Assembly (NCBI GenBank): GCA_024336345.1
Contig: JANFOG010000003.1
Coordinates: 310,001-374,000 of the forward strand
Length of the DNA stretch: 64,000 nucleotides
DNA from: Mariannaea sp. PMI_226
Taxonomy: Eukaryota > Ascomycota > Sordariomycetes > Hypocreales > Nectriaceae
Reading direction: 5' to 3'
The position numbers were made by a program, and so were the translations under genes. This document shows positions 37,761-50,052 of this stretch, piece after piece. Under the pieces are notes generated by a model. That model was not told where the DNA came from. It worked only from the letters and a program-made list of their open reading frames with translations, and did no database searches. The stretch's first letter is position 1; the number at the start of each line of letters is the position of its first letter.

Positions 37761-40700
37761 GGTGGACTGAGTCTACAATGTATAATCGCGCTGTAGATGT
37801 CGTTGACTATTTCGATCCTCGTGCTGTCTCGTCTCGTTGCTGTCTTGTTCGTCCCGTGCCGATCCCGATGTTTCAGTTGAATTCTGTGTCTTTGTTTTTG
37901 AGTTCGTAATGTATCGAGCAGGGTGTCGATCGTCCAGACAGCAGAGGGCTTGGAATGATGACTAAAGTCGCAAATAAACTTGAAACCAAAATGATTATGC
38001 TAATGGCGATGTTGTGTTGTTGTTATTGTTGCCGACCCAAAGGATGGAGCCTTGCCAAACCGAGAACACCCAAAAAAGAATTCACCCCCGAAAAGAAGAA
38101 ACTCCAGAGGATGAAGCACCGACAGTGAAATATGACGATGCAATTACAGATGTAAAGAGGAAGATGGTTGCCAACAAGTGGTGGAGTAGGATGGAGAGGC
38201 ACAGGACAAGACAGGACAGGGGTCAGTTAGGCGGCATATTGGGAGCGCGCCTGGATCTATATTTACAGTTCACCTGGGGAAGAGCTACGGCGTAGTCCAT
38301 GCCTTAGTGCATCACTAGTCGGCCTTTGAGGAACTGCGTAGCGCCGAGCACCCGTGATTCCGTGGTAATAGTACCTACGCGACCCTGCCACAAGACTCTC
38401 GGCTCTCGTTCCTTACCTTACATAGGTTAGGTCCTGAGGTGATGTGTTAGGGCCACATTGTACCAGGTACCAAAGCACCAGTGGACGCCATTCGGTCAGC
38501 TACGATGCGCTATTCGTTCATCTACTGGGTGTCCGCCTGCGCCTTTGCCTGCGTTGCCTGCGTTGCGTACCTGCTTTTACGAAGTGGTGTGTGTCGAGTA
38601 GTCACGGTAACCAAAAGGAGCATCTGTCCTGCCTCAATGGTCAGCACTCGCGGGCAAAAAATCCCGATTGTGCAAGTGGCTGACGCCTTTGCCCCTGCCT
38701 TCTGTTATTGGCAAGCTGGTTCTTGGCTCTAGGCTCTTGGCTCTTGGTTCTTGGCCATTCAACAATTAACGGATGATGTTTTTAACTTTTTTTGTTTTGG
38801 ATGGCCCGATCAGATCCTGATGATACTACTGCATGTATTCCCAACGATTCTCAACGGAGAACATCCATGGACCGTCCATAATTCAACGGGGTGGCGAATC
38901 GCATTGAAAGAAAAGAAGGGGAACGTGGGCGCCAGCCATCGGGTGTTGTGTGAGTCTTTCTCGCCCTCTCTCCCTACTCCGAGCCTTGTCTCAGAGTCCC
39001 CATACAACTCTTCAGCTTCTGGCGGCCAATCTGACAAACACGAAGCAAAAGCAGAGCAGGGACCAGGCCCTGCAGTGGCTGGCTCCGCCAAGACAAATTT
39101 GCCTCTTGCCCAACCATGCAGACATGGGTCTGTCCTTGTCAGGTTTGGTATTGGAATAATTACTTATTGCACCAGCACTGGTACAGTAGGCAGACACCCA
39201 TACTCACTCACTTGCACTTCACACTCAGCATTCATTCCCTCAGCCCATCATGTACGTACTGTACCGTAAATTTTCCGCGGCAGCGCCCACCTGGAACGGG
39301 AGCCAATACATTACCGGTGCCTACGAGTACATCTTTGGCCACCACACCCAACACAAGACTGGGGAAGTGGCAAACCGAGGAGCACGGGAAGAGGGTGGGT
39401 GGATGGGTGGCTATGAACTTCCATCAATCAATCAATCCATGCCGAGGGTCGCAAAGGTGGCCACGAACAGAAATATCCTTTCCATTGAGACGGAAATTAG
39501 ACGGCATTCTCGTCCCCCATGCCTCTTCTCATCTACAGTGTAGCCATTGAGCCGCGCGTTCCCAGCTCCAGTCATCATTGGCATCTCGTCAGCTCAGGAA
39601 GCGACATTACAGGGCTGAGATTGAATATCGCGGGAGGGCTATGAGTCTTTTTCTCCGGATGATCAGTTCCCCGTCCTTTGCGCACGGACTTTACGGAGCC
39701 GGTCAAGCACACAAGGTACCCAGGTACTTGCATAAGGTACCACATAGCACTTCTCAACAAGGGTATGTCACAGCGCCTCATTTTGCCTCCGCCCCTCCGC
39801 CCAGGGCGCCCAGGACGCTCAAGGACGGCCACGCGTCTTGGCGGCTTGGGGCTCACTAGCAAAGTATCTGGAACATGCATCTGTTCCAGCTGTGTTGCAG
39901 CATCGTTCCCCTCTCCCCTCCGTGCTGAACCGGCGACCCGTCCGCTGCTTCACACGCACCACGGACGCAAGGGAAAAAAATCCATGAAAAAAAAAATTGA
40001 GAGAAAATAAACGTGGCGTTAATTAGGCGTGTGCAGCCAACCAGAGCAAAGTTGCCAGTATTTTCTCCTTGGAAAGGTCCTGGCCAAGGCGCCGAGACGC
40101 AAGGATTGGTCACCGGAGCACATTCTCACTTCACTGCCCCGTTCTTGATGCTAGGCCCCTCCCCCCCCCGGACTCTGGGCCAGCAGCTGAAAGACGACGA
40201 GAATGATTCCAGATATCTGTGGGGGAGCCGGCTGTGTTTTGTGGTGCCGCACTTCCAGCACCACCTTGGCCAGACATCAATGACTTCATTACTAATAAGC
40301 AGCAGCGAAATTCAGACATGAGCACTATTCAATATGTGACCACGGTCTTGCTATGTTGATGGTCCCATCACTCTCTTTTGTTCCTCGTTTCATATGTTTT
40401 GCACCGAATGACTGATCATTTATCCTCGCCACTTCTCTAAGCGCCCACATGACTTGATTTATTTCCCCCTTGTGCTCGTCTTGCCGCCCGATTTCTCTCT
40501 GCTTCTGGCCCCAACAGACTCTGGAATGCAAAATATACGCCATTCCGTCAGTGTGGATGTTGCCGAAGCAGAACACGGCCAAGCCTCTGGCTAGCCCACA
40601 CGTGTACCCAGAACTTACCCACGTAGTCAGGTCGGTGCATCGGCTACTTAACATACCGCCCAGCCGACGTCAAATGACCAGGGGCCACGCAATACTCAAA

Positions 40701-40827
40701 AGGAAAACTGTGAGAGCAGCCACACGCAACTTCGCGGAAGTACTTTCTTTCTTCTAGTTCCTTTAGATACCAGTTGATCAAAACAAGAGTCAGCGTTGAT
40801 CAATAGAAAAGTACTAATTCAAGAAAT
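37761..40827. other. Intergenic, no confident gene
   Basis: Upstream flank of the protease plus about 2.5 kb of non-coding sequence. An 83-codon plus-strand frame starting at ATG 38044 (MEPCQTENTQKR...) runs divergently from the protease. It is hydrophilic, has no domain, and I leave it uncalled. Confidence 0.45.
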
Positions 40828-41376
40828 TAATAAAGGAATCCCTTACTCTGGATGCGTTGTGTATGAAAATCTTGTGAGAAATCATAACAAGACAAGGTAA
40901 ATTGGTGTCCTCTTGTTACTGACCTCCCTCCTTTGGAAGGGACATATTTTCTTGCGAGCTCTGTAGGAGAGTCTTCTAGATCAGATTGAATCGCTTCAAT
41001 CCTTTTCAGAATGAGATGCGATCGCGGTGTAGAAGAAGATGCGAGCCAGGACTGGTATGAAAGTGAAGGCAATTTATCCAATCGCTACATCGAGAGTTAT
41101 GGTGGTAGAAGAGAGGTTGCCATCTCCGGTGCCTTTGTACCTCTTTTCAGTACTTGCATCTTCTTCGACCAACTCGCTAGCAAGCTTCCCGAATTTTTGA
41201 GCCTTGTTAGATTATGGAGGAGCATCTTCATATAACTGACCCCTCAAGCGTTTTAGATACATATTCATGTCTTCTGTTTTTATCTGGACAAATGTAGATG
41301 CAGAGCCCTCATTCCATAAGTCCAAGCTACTCACATAAGCATTCGGGCTCGACAAGTTCGTCGGGTTTTCTTTCAT
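40828..41376 (-). pseudogene. Decayed or unsolved small gene of unknown function
   Basis: From ATG at 41376 a minus-strand frame gives a protein-like 54-codon stretch (MKENPTNLSSPNAY..., TEDMNMYLKRLRGQLYEDAPP) to TAA at 41212-41214. The same frame stays protein-like after the stop (KFGKLASELVEEDASTEKRY) to a second TAA. A third segment in another frame (41081 to 40827) reads HLILKRIEAIQSDLEDSPTE. The two stops could lie in small introns, but the donor sites near them are weak and the spans too short. I favour a decayed gene. No family recognised. Confidence 0.3.
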
Positions 41377-42361
41377 GCTTCCTGACTGCCTTCATTATCT
41401 TGAGAGTTGAGGAGCATCTTGTGTTTGAAATTACGGCAGCGAACATTGTGGATGAAGAAAGACCGAAGAGTAGAAGCAAAAGGACGACATCGGGTCGACG
41501 AGTTGCATCAATGCTAGTGAATTGGTTCTCCAAGCATCAACACGGCACCAACATAAGCAGAAAAAGGAACAAACATAGGAAAACAATAAAACCAAAGGAA
41601 CGAATTCGCTAACTTCTCGGCAAGTCATGATGCCGATTGTTACCCGGCTGTCGCCCCACATTGGCCCGGCCTTTCGTGAGGCAACATTTCGGAGCAACCG
41701 GGCTCGCCAAGCCGGAGGTAAGCAACGTCTACCCTCGCAAGTAGATCAAAAACACTCATCACGTGACCCTGAGTACATTCCTATCTTCTCGAGACACGGC
41801 TGTTAAGATATTGCGTGACAGCCCAACCTTGAGCGTTGGAGTAAGAGGAATAGGCGCTATATCGCTATAACCTGGGTGCTTACGGTCGTTCCTGGATTGA
41901 ATTTCTTCTTCTACATTCTTACATGTCGAATTAAATAACTTGTTCGAATGGTAACAATATCTGCTACTACATGAAAGATCAGAGATGGTCTTTCCACCAT
42001 CAAGAAACACATTACACAACAGTTCTTGGGAAGGTATGATGGCTAATGTGCTATCGAAGGCACAGATATTCTTTGAAGATGACACGAACAATCAGAATTG
42101 AGATAGCAAACAGCAATCCTCCCGCTAATCAATCCACATTAGGATGAAAGAAACTATATGCACTGTCGTCAATATCGTCAATATTATGATACGGTGTCTA
42201 AATCTGACGTGCTCATACATAGCCCCTAATCATAGTGGTAAAAGGTCAAGATTAAAAGACGTGCTGCAATGGATAACTCCACACCCTTTTCCAGGTATCA
42301 CAATCATGTCACCAAGCATCACCAAAATATGTTACATGCCATGCCATTAAAAAAAAACCAA
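41377..42361. other. Intergenic, downstream of isn1
   Basis: AT-richer sequence with one 110-codon minus-strand frame lacking an ATG start. No gene recognised. Confidence 0.45.
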
Positions 42362-44084
42362 TCAAGACAGCTTCTTCTGCATCAAGTCCGCCAACTCATC
42401 CAGCAACTCTACAGTCTCTGCTGGGCTCGCAATCCACGCCGTCGTACCCACGCTCCTGGCCTTGAAGTCGTTGGAACCCGCGCTCAGGAACTGGTCGCCC
42501 ACATGAAGTGTATTCTCCCCGCGAATCGCACCATTACCACCTTTGCGGCCGAACCACTGCTGGCAAACCGTCACACCCCAAGATTTGTCGCCAATGTCCA
42601 CGAAGACGTCGCGCCCGCCGTTAAAAGCGCAGAATGGCACCGGTCGGGGCGAAGACGGTGGTCCATTCTGAGCCACGGATCGATTCAAGGGCCTCTCAGT
42701 GGTAGAACCAATATAGGTGAGCTCCAGAATACGCTGCACGACGAGGACCGTTTCCTCAAGGCTTTCACGGCCGATTCGGATATCGGGGGTCTTGGGAATA
42801 ATACCAACAGCGCGATCTTTACGAACCACAAGTGCGGGAAGATTCATAGACTTGATACAGTCACGAAGAGCGGATTCGGCGACATCCAACAGGTTTTGGA
42901 TGTCCGACTCGGACCATGAGGCCATTTCTGGAGTCAACCATTCCTCACGGGGGACGGGAGCCAAGCGATGAGGCGAAGACGGGGAGAACTCAAAGAGATA
43001 GTTTGCCTCGCCACCCATGATAACAATGTTCTGCTTCTGGATCGGATCAAGATCTTCTGCGGTGGCAATAGCCTCGAGAAGACCGTGGAGACGCTCATAG
43101 TATCGATCAGCTGTAAGATAACCAGCTGCTGTCACGATACCAATCTTTATATTCTTCCGAAGCAGATCTGTAGAGTATATTAGTACTTCCATTTGTGCAT
43201 TGTGCCGCATTGTGCTATGCCATCTTACCGAGGAGACGAGGGATGACAGGATTCGACGGGAGGAGACTCTCCCCATCGTCGTACAAAGTTACGTCACCAT
43301 CAAATGTTGCCAGCTGCAGGGTCCCGTTGTTGACGGCCATTATCTGGGCAGAGTTGAGAATTTGGCGAACATCATTGAATGAGGGCGCAACAAATCTCCT
43401 TGATGAGATGGATCGTTTTCGATCCTGGTACTTGAAAGCGGCCTCAAGAGGTAACCTCGTAAAAAATGGACCAGCAGTAGGAACAAGCATCCTTAATTTG
43501 GAAGGAAACATTTTGTCGTTGGATTGTCGGGTAACTGGCCAGTCAGTGTCTTTCTTCTGCTTGGTTTTTTTTCTGCCTGCAAAGCACAATTGGGCATGCT
43601 GCTTACTCTGGTCGTCAATCATGAGTTCGACATCGCGCATAATCTCGGCATAGCGGCGATGAGCTTCCTCAGCCATCTGGGTGACGCTGGGTCCATCACC
43701 AAAGACGCCATTGGGCTGAGAGTACAAAACAAAAGGAACGGCTAGCAGCCCCTTGAGCCATTCTAGGATTTTGATGTCAGCAAAATGGATATATGGTGAA
43801 GTCTGAAAGAGTCATGGTAGAGGGAAAGTGGTAAGCTACGTAAGCGGTGGGAGTGGCGTTGAAGTTATGGCAGGTGAGGGGTTCGTCATAAGCGCTGTCT
43901 GAGAAAGGCAGTGAAGAAGTGTAAAATAGAGGCAAGCAAACAGTCGTCATACCGATGAATTGATCTCGGCGGTGTGTTTTGAGGGCATCTAGAAGTCAAC
44001 GGTTAGCATGGGATGAGAGATCCAAGGGCAGTCAGGTGACAGGGGTTGCAGGAGCTTACACTCAACGCGATACCGGGTCGTCAT
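42362..44084 (-). CDS. isn1: IMP-specific 5'-nucleotidase Isn1
   Basis: Five exons on the minus strand: 44060-44084, 43953-43988, 43607-43762, 43229-43534 and 42362-43167, giving 442 aa. The N-terminus is the conserved MTTRYRVEYALKTHRRDQFI. HAD-superfamily motifs are visible: DGDVTLYDD (the nucleophile-bearing motif I, normally DxDxT), the Thr of GIVTAAGY (motif II), and VGDQF with downstream Asp (motif IV). The MFPSKLRMLVPTAGPF segment and the WFGRKGGNGAIRGENTLHVGDQF segment are Isn1 signatures. The enzyme dephosphorylates IMP to inosine in the cytosol, balancing purine nucleotide pools. Very short first exons (25 and 36 nt) are supported by perfect restoration of the conserved N-terminus. 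The third intron (72 nt) is divisible by three and has no stop codon, so retention would insert 24 residues. Confidence 0.92.
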
Positions 44085-45785
44085 GATGAGAGATTGATAT
44101 CGGTGAGATAAGTATTGGGACTGAGAATTGCGTGGAGTTGGAGGGGTAATTGGGCTCTTTGGAATCAGAAGTTATATAGAAGGTGTTTCAAATAGAGGAA
44201 AGAAGAGGTGAAGAGAGGAACAAGATGGACGAGAACGAAGTGACAAACAAGTTAAGAGTCCAAGCACAGTGACTCCCTTGGAAGAAGGGCCGGTGAATCC
44301 AAAAGAGCGTCCAGGTGACGCCGGGAGCCACCGTCGAAAGCGGGGAGCGCCGCCGGTTGCCCCAACCTGGCTAAGATGAGGGGCTTGATTGGCTGCAACC
44401 GAAACCCCCTGGATATCTATTCACAGTCCAGAGCATGGCTACTTACGTTTAGCTACTCCGCAGACCACAAGACTATTATCTCCTGTAAATACTGTAATAC
44501 TGTCATGCATTTTTGGTGGATCGAGTGAGCCGAAGACGTTGCTGTTTGGTCGTTTTGGCTGTATGGCTTTATGTAAGACAAGTAGGTTGATCAAAAGCTG
44601 AATAAAATAATCAATATAACTAAATTGGTAACCTTTGGGTTGCCCAAAGACTTGACCTACGGTTACAGGTATGGAGCTCACGTCTATTTCTCCAGTAGCA
44701 ACCTCCTCTTCATGCACTAAAACTATATATAGGTAGTTGACTCCTATCTTGCGCACGAGATAAACAGAGAGCGCCATCATAGGACATGGCTGGCTGGGCC
44801 GAGATGGATCATTGATGCACAGAATGTATTTGGCTGCAACACTGCCCCGGTAACACTCTAAGCCTCAAGCAAGATAAAGAATTCCGTAGCAAAAAAACAA
44901 AGAGGGAAATTCATCAACACGTCAAGAACATGAAAGAGCTAGGTGACTGAGGTATTCTCGGTTGATGCAATTACAGGAGTAGCTCCGAATGAGGTGGAAC
45001 ACGTATCTTGTCCCCTGTCAACCAGGAAAGCTCAGGGAAAACGGGCAAAATGACCTGCTTTCTCGTGGAGGCCTGACTAAAATGGGTGCCAGTGCTGCCG
45101 GCATGGGAAGCGTATTCATGCATGAGCTGGCCATTCACTATTTTTTTTTTTTTTGTATTTCTTTTCCAGAAATAAAACAACAACGAGGAGTGCGTGCAAC
45201 TGGGGAGAATGGAAGACAGCGCATCCTACAGTACCTTGCATCCCAACTCACTCACGCACTGGACGCCCCAGAGCGGGGAAAACATTCCGCCGAGCCTGGA
45301 GCCCACTCCCGTCACACTGCTATCACCGCTACCGGCTCTGCTCTGTCCCTTGGTAGGTCATTTTGGTACAGTACAGCACAGTACCTAAGTTAGCCTCCAA
45401 AGCTAGGTGGTACAACAAGGTGGTACAACAAGCAAATAAGGTATCGGCCCCTTGCCTCGCCCTTCTGAAGGTGCCTTACCTACCTACCTGAGCTAGTACA
45501 TCAAGGTCGGCACTCTAATAATCCAACGAAAGGAAGCCCAACAGACCTTCACCAACTTCGGACATTTCTTTCGTCTCCCATCGCTACCACCCGACACAAC
45601 GAATTATCGCTTGAGCTCAAGGCATGGCAAGGCGCTGAGCTGTCTGGCCCGCCTCCAATCTCTCGCCCCCCCCCCTCGATAACCCCCCCGGCCTTCCATG
45701 ACCGCACCCTTCAAGAGCCGAAGGCGCCGCAAATCTGGTCTGGCGGACGTCTAAGCGACCGGCTAAACCAACAAACTTCGTCACA
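44085..45785. other. Divergent promoter region of isn1 and pac1, with one orphan ORF
   Basis: The tract contains the likely upstream regions of both flanking genes and a poly-T run near 45.14 kb. An AT-richer block at 44.43-44.79 kb holds a separate minus-strand ORF (own entry). TACC/TAGG tracts lie near 45.38-45.49 kb. Confidence 0.45.
44439..44780 (-). CDS. Hypothetical protein, 113 aa
   Basis: A continuous frame from ATGATG at 44780 to TAG at 44439. Composition is protein-like with a mid hydrophobic stretch (YIDYFIQLLINLLVLH), but there is no recognisable domain and no signal peptide. The block is more AT-rich than the flanking genes. A GTAAGT donor-like sequence overlaps the end of the frame, so the ORF could be the first exon of something longer, or a fragment of a relic element. 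Low confidence. Confidence 0.3.
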   Translation of the reverse strand: MMALSVYLVRKIGVNYLYIVLVHEEEVATGEIDVSSIPVTVGQVFGQPKGYQFSYIDYFIQLLINLLVLHKAIQPKRPNSNVFGSLDPPKMHDSITVFTGDNSLVVCGVAKRK

Positions 45786-47335
45786 ATGGCACCCATCTTG
45801 TCGTCTAGACAAGCGGAAGAGCTGTACGTAAAGACATCCTTTGATGTCCACCTGCTCGCGCGAGTCTCAGCTAATGTCATGCTGCCTGCAGTCACAAGTC
45901 GATCATCGCATATCTTTCTGCCAATAACCTCCCCAATGCTGCGGCCGCTTTCCGTGAGGAAATCAGTCTTGGCGAAGACTCCTTCGATGCTGCCACCGCA
46001 AAGAAATACGAGACGCTGCTGGAGAAGAAATGGACTGGAATTGTGCGGCTACAGAAAAAGGCACGTTTGCGCTGAGCTGCTTGATCTCTTCCTTCTACTG
46101 AAATGCCCCCGCTCCCCCATACACCGACATCTAACCAAAGCCCCTCACAGATCATGGATCTAGAAAGCCGAAATGAGACCTTGCAAACCGAACTCGAGAA
46201 CGCTACACCTACCTCACTCTCAAAACGCAACGACCCCGCCTCCTGGTTGCCAAAACCCCCTCCTCGCCATACTCTCGAATCGCACCGAGACCCCATCAAC
46301 TGCGTGGCCTTCCATCCTGTCTTTTCCTCCATCGCTTCTGGCTCCGACGACTACACCATCAAGATCTGGGATTGGGATTTGGGTGAGCTGGAAAAGACGA
46401 TCAAGGGTCACACAAGAGCCGTCCTAGATGTTGATTATGGCGGCCCCCGAGGCGGTTATCTGTTGGCATCTTGCAGTTCAGACTTAACCATTAAGCTATG
46501 GGATCCCGCAGATGATTACAAGAACATTCGAACTCTCCCTGGCCATGACCACAGTGTCAGCGCCGTACGATTTATTCCATCAGGCGCTTCTGGTGCCCCC
46601 TCATCTGGAACTTTACTGGTAAGCGCCAGTCGAGACAAGACATTGAGAATATGGGATGTAACCACTGGATACTGCGTGAGAACCATCGACGGCCATGCTG
46701 CATGGGTTCGAGATGTTACTCCTTCCATTGACGGTCGTTTCCTTGTCTCTGTTGGGGACGATCAATCCGTTCGACTCTGGGATATTTCCACGCCAGAAAC
46801 AGAGGTCAAGCAAATCATGTTTGGCCACGACCACTTTGTCGAGTGCTGCGCGCTGGCTCCTCCTGCTTCGTACCAATACTTGGCCTCCATCGCGGGTCTA
46901 AAGAAACCGCCACCAGCAAGCAGCACTGCCGAATTTATGGCTTCTGGATCCCGAGACAAGACAATTCGGGTATGGGACTCACGGGGAACCTGCCTCCTGA
47001 CGCTCTTAGGACACGACAACTGGGTGCGGTCCATCCTCTTTCATCCTGGTGGCAAGTATTTGTTGTCCGCTTCTGACGACAAGACGATAAGATGTTGGGA
47101 TCTCAGTCAAGCAGGCAAATGCGTCAAGGTAGTGTCAGGTGTGCATGAAGGGTTCATCGCTTGCATGAGGTGGGCTCCAAGCCTTGTCAAAGACAGCGGT
47201 GCGGCCAATCTCGAGAATGGCGAGCCTGGTACTCCGAAGAGAAACGCTGCCGAAAAGGCATCTTCTGATGTGCAAGTTCGATGCATTATCGCCACCGGAT
47301 GCGTGGATCAGAAAGTGAGAATCTTTGCCAACTGA
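45786..47335 (+). CDS. pac1: LIS1/NudF/Pac1 dynein regulator
   Basis: Exons are 45786-45823, 45892-46060 and 46151-47335, giving 463 aa. The N-terminus is a LisH dimerisation motif (about residues 9-41, [20 protein letters not shown]). It is followed by a coiled coil (about 60-85) and seven WD40 repeats from about residue 110, with repeated GH...WD signatures such as [27 protein letters not shown] and TIRVWDSRG. The protein binds cytoplasmic dynein and targets it to microtubule plus ends, supporting nuclear migration in hyphae. The second intron must begin with GC rather than GT (AAG|GCACGT): only that junction keeps the conserved QKK-I/V-M-x-LE coiled-coil frame. A fungal insertion with PPP and a Gly/Lys-rich segment before the last repeat are usual in ascomycete orthologues. 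Confidence 0.95.
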
Positions 47336-47861
47336 GTGGTTATCAAGGAAATTGGGGGAGAGGAGACAAATAAGAGGTCTCTAGAAACATACAACACATT
47401 TATACATACACGCACACACATACACACCATCACATGAAGACACTAACACTTGGGGCGAGATTTGCCAGAAATACGAAAGCGCCCAAAATGCTGGGGGGGT
47501 GGGGTGGAAAATTGATTCGAGACATGGTAGCTGTTGGGAAACAAAAGCAATGCTCGGGTTGTGTTTCTGAACACCGAAATTTTCTTTGGGAGGATGAATG
47601 GATGGCAAGGGTGTATTGTCTTTAGCGTTGCAATAGACCTTGGGAAAGATGATGACGATGATGATTACTCTTGAATTTATTTTCTTTTTGGAGGGGAGGG
47701 CATCGAATAGAATGAAGTCCATGTCCTTCCCGGCAACGGGACTTTTCTCTTTGTTTTGCCATGAACTTCTACCTGAAGGATATTGGCGAAACTTGTTTAT
47801 AAACATATCTAAGTGAAACCATATAACGGCTTCAATCTACTTTTTGCCCTTGCCGCTCATC
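47336..47861. other. Convergent 3' intergenic region
   Basis: 526 bp between the pac1 stop and the aldolase stop on the opposite strand. Simple CACA and T/A-rich runs; presumed overlapping 3' UTRs. No gene. Confidence 0.6.
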
Positions 47862-48857
47862 TTACGATTGTGCTTTCCCCGTCGACCCAGTCACGTCCAT
47901 CTGCCACTCGACCAACCTCCTCGTCTCCTCAACCGCTCTTTCGAAAGCCCCCGTCACGGGCATACTCGAGGCCTTATCCCGCACGAAGACGAGGTAGTCG
48001 TCCAACACCAGCTTGTTCACATTGATCTTGCACATGCCCCCACCAACGCAGCGTCGCATCACGTCGTCGGGGAAGGAGTTTGTGCCGTGGAGCACGAGAC
48101 GCACTCGCCTGCCGACCTTCTCGCGGATCATCTTCAGCCGGTCGTAATCGAGGTGCGGCGCGGGACCTTTCACACCGTACTCGCCGTGGACGTTGCCGAA
48201 GGCGGGAGCAAGGAAGTCAATGCCCGTTGCGATGAAGTCCTCAATCTGCTGGGGCGTGGTCAGGGCGCCCTCGAGATCGGCCGTGTCTGCGATGCCGTCT
48301 TCGCCCCCTTCGATACGACCCGGCTCAGCCTCAGTGGTGATGCCGCGGGCGTGGCAGTAGGCGACCAGGTCCCTGGTCTTGGTGAGGTTCTCATCCATGT
48401 CGTGGTGGGACATGTCGATCATGATGGAGTCAAAGGGGAGCTCGTCGGCGGCCCTGCGGATCATGTCCTCATCCTGGGCGTGGTCGAGGTGTACGGAGAC
48501 GGGGACCGATGCCCTTCTGGCAGCTTGGGCGGCGACGTGGATGAGGAGACCATCGGAGGCGGTGATGGCCCATGGGAAGACCTGGATGATGAGGGGCGCC
48601 CTCTTTGCCTCTGCAGCTCGGATAAAGGCGACGATATGTTCTATGTTGTAGCTACAAAAGGGGGTTCAGCAAAATGAGAGGAAGTTCAAAACTCAAACGA
48701 GCGGAATAAGTATATGGTGGTGGTGTAAGTGGGAGTGTATAGGATAATAGACTATGTGAAAGAGAGATACTCACGCTATGGCGGCAACAACTCCATACCC
48801 ACCCTCCTCGGCTGCCTTGAGGATCTGGTAGGTATTATTGTTTTCTTTCCAACTCAT
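47862..48857 (-). CDS. Class II ketose-bisphosphate aldolase (FBA/TBPA family)
   Basis: Exons on the minus strand are 48775-48857 and 47862-48651 (intron 123 nt), giving 290 aa. The zinc-dependent class II TIM-barrel signatures are present: HLDHAQD with catalytic Asp84 and zinc ligand His85, a second His in GNVHGEYG (residue 183), and a third in LHGTNSFPDD (residue 216). The following GMCKINVNK loop binds phosphate. The family cleaves fructose-1,6- or tagatose-1,6-bisphosphate to DHAP and glyceraldehyde-3-phosphate. The ligand spacing (84/85, 183, 216) is closer to tagatose-bisphosphate aldolases (GatY/AgaY) than to the 360-aa glycolytic fungal enzyme, so it is probably a non-glycolytic paralogue. 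The substrate cannot be fixed from sequence alone. It converges on pac1. Confidence 0.88.
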
Positions 48858-50052
48858 CGTGGGATATCTGCTCGGATGATACGATTTAGATTGTCTGATG
48901 GGTTGTGGATAGAATATGTGAGCAAATAAAGGCAAATATCCGCGAATAGCGAATATATAAGAGAAAAGATTGGTGGGGCTTTGAGCCAGAAAGAGCTCGA
49001 AGCATAAGAGAATGAGGATGATATGGAGATTCGTCTCTTTTTCAGTGATATATCTATCTATCTCTCTTTCTATCTATCTACATGTATGCATTGCAACAGA
49101 GAAGAGTGAGTAATCCCTGCATACACGTGCCCTGCCTGCAATAAATACCTCTCATTCGCGCACAAATCAATGACAAACAAACAATGGGAATGAAATAGTA
49201 CGACCCTCTCACAGCTCTGGCGGGACACCATGTAAGTGGCTCATTGAGTGTTGCAAATGAAGCTTCAGTGGTTAAAACTGCCTAATGGAGAGTGAGAGCG
49301 CAATTTTCCAAGGACTATTAGGTAGTATGTACCGCAGACAAATTAAAAAGGCACTTATTACCTAGTCTAATTCTTTTCTCTTGAGAAAGAGTGGAGGAAA
49401 ATGATAGCGATCTACTTCTGTCTATTTTACTTCCCTACATGGGATATTTGGCTGACGCCTCTTTCCAGAATATATAGCTAATAAGGTACCTAGGTAGGTA
49501 GGGTACTGTAATCTGAACAGGATTGTGCGAAGGGAGTATCCGCCTGTTTTTCTTTGAGAAACTTGTTTGAGAGCAGAGTATTACGCCACATGTGGCTTGG
49601 CACTGTGAATCTGCTGTGATCCAAATGTAGACTACCTTGAGGAACGCTCGTTGTTTGTGCTGCAGCAACCGCCTCGTGTTTTTGAGGGCACATCTGGCAA
49701 CACCCCTCATCCACCATTCAAAGAGACAAGACAGTTTGTGGCTCAGACGAGAAAAGCTTGAGACGTACGGACGGTAGCTACCCCATACTAAGTGATCTTA
49801 TGTTGTATATTATGGCTTTTGAGTGTTGCATTCTTAATTATATAGATTATGCAATATGACTTTGTATGGTCGAGATGTATTTAAATGGGATAAATGTAAG
49901 CAATAAAAGTAGCAGTAAGCTAGTTTAGAAGTGAAAAATACATTCCTTATTAGAGCATCAAAATAGTCCTAATGCAAATCATAGCAGAGGAATTACCACC
50001 AGTCTTGATTCAACGCTAGGTTTGCAGCAGAGAGAAGGAGAATACTCCTAAA
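48858..50052. other. Intergenic with tetranucleotide repeat
   Basis: Promoter side of the aldolase, then AT-rich sequence with an (ATCT)n tract at 49,049-49,082 and TAGGTA motifs near 49.49 kb. A 75-codon minus-strand frame from ATG 49717 (MVDEGCCQMCPQKHE...) has four Cys in its first ten or so residues but no clear family. It is left uncalled. Confidence 0.4.
49049..49082. repeat. (ATCT)n microsatellite
   Basis: Imperfect ATCT/CTAT tandem repeat interrupted by CTCTTT. Confidence 0.8.

Noticed and set aside
47844..48677. 277-codon plus-strand frame over the aldolase
   Set aside because: Antisense shadow of the aldolase, whose zinc-ligand motifs are on the minus strand.
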